This document shows, piece after piece, positions 56,166 through 64,000 of a DNA stretch of 64,000 nucleotides (positions are counted from its first letter, which is position 1; each line of letters starts with the position of its first letter). The position numbers and the translations under genes were made by a program. Source of the stretch: Yponomeuta sedellus (lineage: Eukaryota; Arthropoda; Insecta; Lepidoptera; Yponomeutidae); contig OW203726.1 in assembly GCA_934045075.1 (NCBI GenBank), positions 11,749,337 through 11,813,336 of the forward strand, given 5' to 3'. The notes beneath the pieces are model-generated. The model searched no databases. It saw only the letters and a list, made by a program, of their open reading frames with translations, and was not told the DNA's origin.

Positions 56166-56975
56166 TGTGACGTTCGATTTTTGTTTTTGAATTATTTGTT
56201 CTTTTATTCGGTCTGCTAGTCAGCCAGTTTTTATTTATTGTTTTTTTTAATAAACTTTTTTTTCCATTTACCTTAATCGCTGTTTAGTAATTAGAGGGGA
56301 GTCTCTGCTATCAGATGGGTTTTTAATGTGACGTTCGTGTTTTGTTTTTGAATATTTTTTTCTTTTATTCGGTCTGGTTACCAGCCAGTTTTTATTTATT
56401 GTTTTTTTTTAATAAACTTTTTTTTCCATTTACCTTAATCGCTGTTTAGTAATTAGAGGGGAGGCTCTGCTATCAGATGGGTTTTTAATGTGACGTTCGT
56501 GTTTTGTTTTTTAATAATTTTTTTCTTTTACTCGGTCTGGTGACCAGCCAGTTTTTTATTTATTGTTTTTTTTTTAATAAACTTTTTTTCCATTTACCTT
56601 TATCGCTGTTTAGAAATTAGAGGGGAGGCTCTGCTATCAGATGGGTTTTTAATGTGACGTTCGTGTTTTGTTTTTGAATTATTTTCTTCTTTTACTCGGT
56701 CTGGTTACCAGCCAGTTTTTTATTTATTGTTTTTTTTTAATAAACTTTTTTTTCCATTTACCTTAATCGCTGTTTAGAAATTAGAGGGGAGGCTCTGCTA
56801 TCAGATGGGTTTTTAATGTGACGTTCGTGTTTTGTTTTTGAATTATTTTTTTCTTTTATTCGGTCTGGTTACCAGCCAGTTTTTATTTATTGTTTTTTTA
56901 ATAAACTTTTTTTTTCCATTTACCTTAATCGCTGTTTAGTAATTAGAGAGGAGGCTCTGCTATCAGATGGGTTTT
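56160..56975 (+). repeat. five-copy tandem repeat (about 161-164 bp unit) over the SPH 3' end
   Basis: AATGTGACGTTCG begins at 56164, 56325, 56487, 56651 and 56815. Each unit ends with GGCTCTGCTATCAGATGGG (GTCTCTG in the first) and carries TTTTTTAATAAAC, so AATAAA occurs five times on the gene's strand (first at 56249). The first unit begins within the SPH stop codon (TTTAATGTGACG). Confidence 0.92.
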
Positions 56976-57032
56976 ATGGTTGAATGCTCAATTCATTTGA
57001 CGGGCTTAATCGTTTATTTTTACTAGGTAAAC

Positions 57033-57320
57033 CAGGGTAGAGCGGCGGTAGCCCAGTAGGTAGAACAATGGACTCGGAAGCGACCGACCCAGGTTTGATT
57101 CCCAGAGCGGGCACGTCTCAATGACTGTTTTTTAAGTTATGTACATTTGTGAAGTTATTGTAGCAATACTACTCTCGAACCGTAAAGAAAAACATCGTGA
57201 GGAAACCTGAGTGTGTGAAGCATTCACACGCTCCGGTTTCCTCGCCTTAGCGCCTTAAATGCTTTAGCGCTTGAAAGGGCCAATCCGCGGTGAATACGCG
57301 TGATAATTAAGCCTATACTC
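57033..57320 (+). mobile_element. tRNA-derived SINE (family B)
   Basis: GCGGCGGTAGCCCAGTAGGT (box A), CCCAGGTTTGATTCCCAG (box B), then the body with AGTTATGTACATTTGTGAAG and ACATCGTGAGGAAACC. Confidence 0.65.
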
Positions 57321-57544
57321 TCACCCTGGCAGAAGGCCAAGAAGCCGATTCTCGCCCATGCGAATTGAAAGCGTAGACGCAAAATATTCGAAGGCTTAGA
57401 CATTTGTCGCATAAAAATGAGATAACATAACTCGACAGAGTCATTAGAAATTTATTTTCTCATTCGAATTCAATCCAGCACGGCGTTCAGAACACAGATG
57501 TCGGCTGTTGCTCGACTTTTTATGTAGAATTCAAGTCATAAGAT

Positions 57545-57695
57545 TAGATTAGATTAGATTAGAACTCTTTATTGTACACACCAGAAAACAAAATACATAA
57601 AAAGGCTTACATATCTAACTATTTCCGTATACAATTGGCGGTCATATCGCTAAAACCGATCTCTTCCAGACAACCTTGAATAAGCCTTAAGAGTC
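57545..57695 (-). mobile_element. LINE-like 3' end
   Basis: TTAGATTAGATTAG repeat, then CTCTTTATTGTACACACC, GGCGGTCATATCGCTAAAAC and TTCCAGACAACC: reverse of the 6430-6597 family. The ATTAG repeats are probably its simple tail. Confidence 0.5.
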
Positions 57696-57782
57696 GTATA
57701 CGAATTATTTGCTAATGAAGTGAGTATTGGCTCCCTGGGCCTGCTGAGGGACATTTATAGGCTGATTAACCAAAGAGTTAAT

Positions 57783-57965
57783 TATATTCGTTTTGTTGCG
57801 CTAAGGACAATTTTAAAAACCTATCTCAATGCAAAAAATTCCACCCATGCCGGGACTCGAACCCGCGACCTCTGGCTAACCGTGCCAGCGCTCTCCCAGC
57901 TGAGCCAATGGGCAAGTACCGGCATCAGCGAAATTTCGAACCTCTTTACAATATTCTCTGTATTA
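57783..57965 (-). mobile_element. tRNA-derived SINE (family A)
   Basis: GCTAAGGACAATTTTAAAAA, CGGGACTCGAACCCGC, GAGCCAATGGGC, ending CAATATTCTCTGTATTA. Confidence 0.7.
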
Positions 57966-58956
57966 ATGCAAAGAGTTTATTTTGGCTTCCTGACGTACGT
58001 GCGTAGGTACGTATTTTTTTCTCTTAAAGCTAAGCTCCGTCGCACGTAGCCCTCGTAACAATTACGTAACATACCGGCTGAGGTGAAAACATTTCAACGC
58101 TATGTTACAGCCCATAAAGTAGGGGGAAAAAACTTTCGTTGGTCTTTCCATCTGCCTCCCATAAACCTTGTTGCGAAAGCACTTCGACGCAATAATTTCT
58201 TTCGTTACTTGAAATCGCGGAGTTTTTCATTCATCGGTAAACTCTGTGTGGTAAAGTGAAAGAATTCAAATTCAGTGCTTATTAAGGATAGTGCTTATAC
58301 ATATACCATTGTATATACAACCGAGAAATATTATGTCAGGTAATATTAGAATCAAACGTAATTCCCAATTTTACTTTGCGTAATAACTACTCAGCATCCA
58401 TTATACGCTTTGTGTCGGAGAGAGTATAGGATTAATTAACGTGACTGGGAAAAGGGACTGTAGACTAGGGACTGTAGACTTGAGTAAATGGTTTTAATTT
58501 CTACTCGATACCTCCAGGCGTTCTTAAGATAACGCGTCTTGACAAACAAACAGGACAGACAACAAAGTAATCAGTAAGTGAATCCGGGATTAAGTTAATG
58601 AACTTAATGTTTATTACCATATTATATAATATGAACTGTTGTCTATTGTATAGAGTGCACTCCGAAAATCACGCATAAAGCTCCCAGGTTTTTGTGATTT
58701 TAATTTGTTTAATTTAACTATGTACACTTAGGTATGTGCCTTAAATAAATAAATAAAAAAATAAAAAATCCTATACGGGTTCCGTTTTTCCCTTTGCGAC
58801 TATAAACTCGCAAATGTACGCAACTTTGGAATTAAACAAAGCTAACGCTCTAACTGTGAAAGAAAACATCGTTAGGAAATCCGCGGATTGGTTGGCTTCG
58901 CACGTACTTTTAATACGCACGTATAATTTACAAGAAAGATGTTTTGGCCCGTTACG

Positions 58957-59176
58957 TTAGGCACGTTAAGCCATTGGTGCCGGCTGTCATGTGATGGCAG
59001 TCGTTAAGCCATGTTAAAGGTTTTATAGGTGGCTTGATAACTTCTGACAGGCCCGCCACTGCCTTACAACCCTCCACCAACCCGGATTTGGCCCCCGTGG
59101 TGGAGTATGGCCTAACCTTCCTGCTATGCAGGAAGAGACCCGTCCCCCAGCAGTGGGGACATACAAGGGTTGATAT
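58957..59176 (+). mobile_element. 5S-derived SINE, 3' part
   Basis: GCACGTTAAGCCATTGGTGC to ACATACAAGGGTTGATATC; lacks the 5S-like head. Confidence 0.65.
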
Positions 59177-60299
59177 CGATCGAACGATCGATATTTTCAC
59201 CTGGTCATGTAATGAGCCATATTCTTAATGCACTGAAACACAAAAGTTAAATGTAGTGTAATGTGTGTATTAACTCACTAAATACGGTATTTCGGCATTC
59301 GACAAGAAATTAACTAGGAGAGAATAGTTAACTAGGAGAATTTAATTCTCCTTTGTTAAACTTAATACAATACTCACTGAGCGCAAAAATCATCGAAAGG
59401 GCAAAATTTATTTATTCAGCGTTTTCTCTCTAAGCCTCTTTCGTAATAATCATGAAAGGTGCAGAATTTTATTCCTCTAATAACAACGCGCTATATAAAA
59501 TATTTTTATAAGACCTCACTTCCTCGGGTTTAGTGCAATTATATTATACACGACGTGTTAATATAAAAATGCAAATTATCACCATGTATGAACGTTTATT
59601 TACTTGAATAAAAATAACAAATGCAAATCACATGCAAATAACAATCTGCGGCTTATTTTCTTTTGGTCCACTTTTTCCCAAAAAACGAATTGGGGCTCTT
59701 CGCGGAGCGAAAATTACTCAATTGTTGCTTTTCCATTTTATCTCCGATTTTAGGATTTTCTCAAAGCGTAGGCGACTAAGTTATTAAGCTTATATTATAT
59801 TTCATGCACTAATGTGCAAAAGGGTATTATTGGCTTTTCTGTAAGCCGTATAGAAAATTGATAAGTAATTAATTTTGTGATTTGCATCTTGTTACTTACA
59901 TTACATTGGTAACCGTTTCTTACAATTCACTGAAATAATATATAAGTGCTTACATAATAACTTAAAAATAACCTTATCGGTAAACATAATACAATGGAAT
60001 ACATTAATCCTCTAACGGCAGAGCTATGAACGAATACATTTTTCATTGGTTTTGGACTTTATTTCAAAGTGATAAGGTTCAATTTATGGTGGGAACTATA
60101 ATACCTATTGCCTGGTAAATGGTTAACTCACATAATGCATAAATGCACCACACCACTTCCTAAACATGGTTTAATTTCAATAACATTGAAACTGAATTTT
60201 GTATAAAGAATTTTAGTTCATTAGGAATTTAACCACATTTAAGAACTGGTGCAAGTCAGTTTTATACTCGTAATATAACACTGATGAAAAAATATGGGC

Positions 60300-60710
60300 T
60301 ACTGGCAGTGGAGCCTAAGCGTAAATGTATATATTATGTCGGTGTGCGTTTGACATGGTAGACGATCGACGATTTATTCAGAAAACCGATCAGTCATTTC
60401 AATCGAGCAACACACCGGCAGCGTCCGCCATTATTGCCATATGCTTCGGCTCGTCCCGATATTTGCTTGCGTATCGGTCACTTTTTTGTGGGCATCAGAG
60501 CGATTGATAGCGACCATTTGTGTCCGGACTAATTTCGAGCTCAGCCGGTGGGGCACAACTGCTGTATCGAGTGCGACAACGCGATAGTATATTGCGCTAT
60601 CTTATTCTTACTAGCCAGATAGGTAGAGGTAGAGAAAAATGGCGCTATTATATCGCGCGTTGTTGGACTCGTACAGTGACCGTGCTGCGGAACTGCTGTA
60701 TTTTGTAAAA
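60300..60710. other. GC-richer non-repeat segment of unknown nature
   Basis: Stands out from the AT-rich surroundings, with CCGGTGGGGCACAACTGCTG, GCGACAACGCGATAGTATAT and GGCGCTATTATATCGCGCG. Two adjacent plus-strand frames of about 60 codons match nothing I know. May be part of a repeat family or an unrecognised exon. Confidence 0.3.
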
Positions 60711-61841
60711 AATGAGAGAGAGAGAGAGAAATAATTTATTCAACGGCACAATACTAAAAACATAACAAAACAATAACAAATTCACAAAACACAAAGTGAT
60801 ATATATATATGTACAAATATTACACTACATTATAAACAAACAGAGGAAAAACGAAGCAAGTAAGAATATATTTAAATATAAGAAAATAAAAAAAAACAAA
60901 TTGGCGAATAAACATTTTAAAATTAAATAAAAGAAGGCCAACAAATGTAAACATGGATTAGTTAAATATGGATTTTAAAAGAATAATAATGATAATCTAT
61001 GTTTAGTTTAAAGTATTGAGCCCCTGAATTGGTTCTGAAATGGTTTTGAGCAGGATGATATATGATGATGGCTCCGTTAAAGTACCTGTTTTAAACCTGT
61101 CTTTTTATAATCCGGAGAAATATGAATTATAGACGAAATTATATCGAACAATTTATAGTCTCAAGATATACAATACCCGGTTTCTGATTTGGGTATTTCA
61201 CTAATTAAATTAATATGAATCTTAGGAGTTGATTGATATCCCTTAATCTTAAATCGTAAGCCGGAAGTGAGTCTATAATGTTAAGCCTAATACAACGTAA
61301 TCTTGATTGGCTGAAGGATTCAATCATAATACCCGTATATGGCAATTATAATCCGACTACATAATACTCGTAGATCGAAGACAATTAACACAACTGTTTT
61401 AAGATTCTGCGGTAAACAACCTTTGAAGGGTCTCGTCACTTAAGGCTACTTTTACTCCTAGCATCCGTCTTTGCTGTATATGATATAAACTATGATTTTT
61501 AATTATTTTAAATGAATGCGACCATATGGTTTGAAGTGGTTCTAAAAATATTAGGTCAAGTTTCTCTATCAAAACTTCGCTATATAAAAATGTAAACAGG
61601 TCCTAAAACCATCTTTGACGATTGGCTATTTAGACAATATTTGTCAACATCATTTAATATGTTAGGATGTGCAAACAGTAGAGATACACAAAAAGGAGAA
61701 AAGGAAGGCAAAAATAAGTACATTCGCACATCCGTGAAATGTTTCAAACAGGACGATAACAAACCCGACGTCTAATTTGAAACTTTTACCGCGGCCTTAG
61801 TCGGCCGTTGTATGAGAAAAAAGTCATACATTATATTCTTT

Positions 61842-62103
61842 TTAATTCACTAATCCGTGCTAAGGACAATTTTAAAAACCTATTTAGAGGCTAAAAATTC
61901 CACCCATGCCGGGATTCGAACCCGCGACCTCTGGCTATCTGTACGTAATACAGAGAATATTGTGAAGAGGTTCGAAATTTCACTGATGCCGGGTGAGTCG
62001 CCCATTAGCTCCGTTGGAAAGAGTGCTGGCACGGATAGCCAGAGGTTGCGGGTTCGAATCCCGGCATGGGTGTAATTTTTAGCCTCTAAATAGGTTTTTA
62101 AAA
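61842..62103 (+). mobile_element. family A SINE with a long inverted 5' copy
   Basis: 61842-61940 is the family tail plus half of the tRNA-like region in reverse (to CTGGCTATCTG). It then joins the normal forward head (GTAATACAGAGAATATTGTG), tRNA-like section and tail to 62103. The inverted arm is about 100 bases. Confidence 0.7.
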
Positions 62104-62150
62104 AGGTCATACAGTTATCGTCATCGTCAAGAGCGCACTATCCATGCGTA

Positions 62151-62270
62151 TCAGTCATCGAAGTACTTATGCGACATGACGTGCTCCATCCAGCCCACGT
62201 AACCAGCAGTGCGAGTGTAAATGCCGTACTTGCCGCGTTTACCGCACCCGTCGCCGAAACTTGTTATACC
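62151..62270 (-). CDS. serine protease (S1 family), last exon only
   Basis: Acceptor TTTGTTTCCAG, phase 0, 39 residues then TGA. GITSFGDGCGKRGKYGIYTR then GYVGWMEHVM are the standard C-terminal strand and helix of trypsin-like enzymes (GI-S-G--CG----G-YT-V--Y--WI), with the Cys of the last disulfide. The catalytic residues would be on upstream exons at higher coordinates; I could not find them before 64000, so they may lie outside the window. Whether the enzyme is active cannot be judged. It ends tail-to-tail with the serine protease homologue and could come from a local protease cluster, but the two sequences are not obviously close. Confidence 0.78.
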   Translation of the reverse strand, partial: GITSFGDGCGKRGKYGIYTRTAGYVGWMEHVMSHKYFDD

Positions 62271-62304
62271 CTGGAAACAAAATCTTTGTATTTTTAAGTA
62301 GCCT

Positions 62305-62440
62305 TTATACGTCCCACTTTAGGCCATAGGTCTTCTCTGAGAGGGAGGCGCCCCTAAGCACGCCTACTGCGGATTGCCAAATTCAAGCGCCGAGGTATGT
62401 GAACAACTCCGATACTCTTAGTTTCCTTCGCCGTTAGTAA
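62305..62440 (-). mobile_element. family B SINE, body
   Basis: CCACTTTAGGCCATAGGTC, TCTCTGAGAGGGAGGCGC and CACGCCTACTGCGGATTGCC; head missing. Confidence 0.45.
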
Positions 62441-62869
62441 TTTAAAACGTACAACAAATCTTTTATATGTGTAGTTCCACAGACGCTCACATTCATATGT
62501 TTATCTTATAAGGAGAGATAATCAGAAAATAGTTCAAACTGTCTGACATACAAAATATCTAACAAAAATTAAAGCTCATGAGGTTAGAGTGCCAAAAAAT
62601 TCACAGAAGAATACAAGAACAAAAACTGAGGACGAACAATTTCTATACTTTTCTACACACTACACTATTTTTAGTCCACTATACAATGGCGCAATAAAAA
62701 GGAGGCCTATGCCCAGCAGTGGGTTGATGTGGGCTAAGTATAGATATAGATTATAGATACAATTCATGGGGTTAAATGTCATTAATTTTGTTTATCTAAA
62801 TAATTCCATAAAAATAGGAATCCAGATAGGTTTTTGTGACTATCTAAAGTACTCTCGTTAGGCCAAATC

Positions 62870-63028
62870 AGAGGGCTTAGGGCGGTTTGAGAACTTCTGA
62901 CAGTTAAACCAGCCACCGGTCCTGCAAGCCTCCACCAATCCGGACCTTTCCCCCGTGGTGGAGTATATCCTATACCTTCCCCAGGGTAGAGACCCGTGCC
63001 CCTCGGTGGGGACATAACGGGTTGATGA
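62870..63028 (+). mobile_element. 5S-derived SINE, 3' part
   Basis: GAACTTCTGACAGTTAAACC to ACATAACGGGTTGATGAT; diverged and with a short deletion in the CTTCC...GCAGG hairpin part. Confidence 0.55.
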
Positions 63029-63362
63029 TGATCTAAAGTACGAAATTCCCAGTATATTGCCCCTTTACGAACGCTGTCAGTAGTGTGAGCCTTTGTCAGT
63101 ATTCCTGGGCACTCACAAACTACCTATCTTATCCAAATTTACAAGTCCGTTTACACTCTGCACTAGGCATAAATCGTCTAAAAATTACTGAGCACTGCGC
63201 GCGTCGTCTAAAACATAGGTACTTAGTAGGTACCGCGGACCGTTTCGTAGCAGCCGACGGCGCGGCGTAGCGAATCAGAGCGTAGCAGTAAAGAAAATCT
63301 GCTACAAAGTTTCCCGAAGTATACTCTTACCTACTAAGAAGCTTAATTATTGCAAAGTTATC

Positions 63363-63520
63363 AGAAGCGTGGCCTAGTCGAACCCTTAACTCAAGTGATT
63401 TATTACAATCACTCGAGTTAAGCAACAACAGGCGCTGTAGGTGCAGGATGGTTGACCGTCCCGTGACTACCGCTAGTGGTATTTTTTCCGAGCGCTTCCG
63501 TGCTTTGCAAGGCACGTTAT
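63363..63520 (+). mobile_element. 5S-derived SINE, 5' head
   Basis: AGAAGCGTGGCCTAGTCGAA, CGAGTTAAGCAACA, GCAGGATGGTTGACCG, GTGCTTTGCAAGGCACG. Head only; the body is missing, though another body fragment starts about 130 bases on. Confidence 0.65.
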
Positions 63521-63648
63521 GGTCCTTCGGGGTGCTAACTGGCGCCACCAATATCATAACTTGAGTTATAATACGTTTTTATTTTAAAGTAAACATGGGA
63601 AATCTTAACCACTGTGAAAACTATTTTTTTGACCTACAGTCTAGGCTC

Positions 63649-63800
63649 GTTAAGCCATGTCGGAGGCCTTATGGAGGCGGCTTGATAACTTCTGACAGTA
63701 AGGCCCGCCACTGTCTTACATTTTTCACCAACCTGGACTTGGCCCCCGTAGTGGAGTATGGCCCAGCAATAGGAACATATAAAGGTTGATATCGATATCA
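63649..63800 (+). mobile_element. 5S-derived SINE, 3' part
   Basis: TAAGCCATGTCGGAGGCCTT to ACATATAAAGGTTGATATC; could be the displaced body of the head at 63363, separated by about 130 bases of inserted sequence. Confidence 0.6.
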
Positions 63801-64000
63801 GAGTTGGGTATTTAGTTCCTTTTGACCTAAGCTATGTACCGATTTATATTTTCGAGTAATAGTTTATTTCGAGAAAATTGGATGTTTCCTAGTCTATGTA
63901 TAATAAAGAATATTCTATCCATCTATGTTGATACGTATATACGAAAACGAATAATCTAGGCTGGTTTGGCATGTAACTAAAGTGTTTGCGTCTAGATAAA

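Larger units (their letters stand above)
56976..62150. other. intergenic region between convergent genes
   Basis: Contains a family B SINE (57033-57320), a LINE-like 3' end (57545-57695), family A SINEs (57783-57965, 61842-62103), a 5S-derived SINE (58957-59176) and a GA-repeat tract (60714-60732). The 59.2-61.8 kb part is AT-rich with no recognised gene. Confidence 0.6.
62271..64000. other. intron/flank of the serine protease; SINE-rich
   Basis: No GDSGG or TAAHC exon seen on the minus strand. Holds a family B SINE body (62305-62440), a LINE-like 3' tip (GAGGCCTATGCCCAGCAGTG, about 62700) and three 5S-derived SINE pieces. Confidence 0.5.

Noticed and set aside
56160..56975. CRISPR-like array
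   Set aside because: Long AT-rich units without distinct spacers in a eukaryotic 3' region; it is an ordinary tandem repeat.

Overview
This is an AT-rich, intron-rich, repeat-dense nuclear segment from an insect, most likely a moth or butterfly (Lepidoptera). The evidence is insect-type genes with canonical GT-AG introns, mariner elements, and many short dispersed tRNA-like and 5S-rRNA-like SINEs. There is no bacterial gene organisation. The species cannot be named from the sequence. Exon structures below were built by hand from open frames, splice sites and intron phase.

Four protein-coding genes are supported. (1) 2178-16337, plus strand: the last seven exons of a class A neuropeptide GPCR, best matching the RYamide (luqin/NPY-like) receptor family; TM1-3 lie outside the window. 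(2) 43671-22824, minus strand: a complete seven-exon glutamine synthetase-like gene (predicted 362 aa). It keeps the fold and length of the family but has lost most metal-binding and catalytic residues, so it is probably a pseudoenzyme. (3) 49718-56165, plus strand: a complete six-exon trypsin-fold (S1) protein with a long basic N-terminal extension and no catalytic triad, a serine protease homologue. (4) 62270-62151, minus strand: the last exon of a serine protease whose other exons are not visible here. Genes 1 and 2 converge, 2 and 3 diverge, 3 and 4 converge. Nothing suggests that they form one pathway.

The rest is transposon-derived. There are three mariner (DD34D) copies sharing nonsense codons, a fragment of a second mariner-like lineage with a DD41D spacing, 3' fragments of at least two non-LTR retrotransposon families, and about fifteen copies of a SINE whose 5' part resembles 5S rRNA. 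There are also several tRNA-derived SINE families, one of which often carries an inverted copy of its own tail, several MITE families, two larger elements with long terminal inverted repeats (17.0-18.1 kb and 41.65-43.30 kb), a pure (AAAT)n array of about 820 bp grown from a SINE tail, and a five-copy tandem repeat starting at the stop codon of the serine protease homologue.

Most promising for follow-up: the glutamine synthetase-like pseudoenzyme, the triad-less serine protease homologue with its repeated polyadenylation signals, the shared stop codons in mariner, and the 5S-derived SINE.
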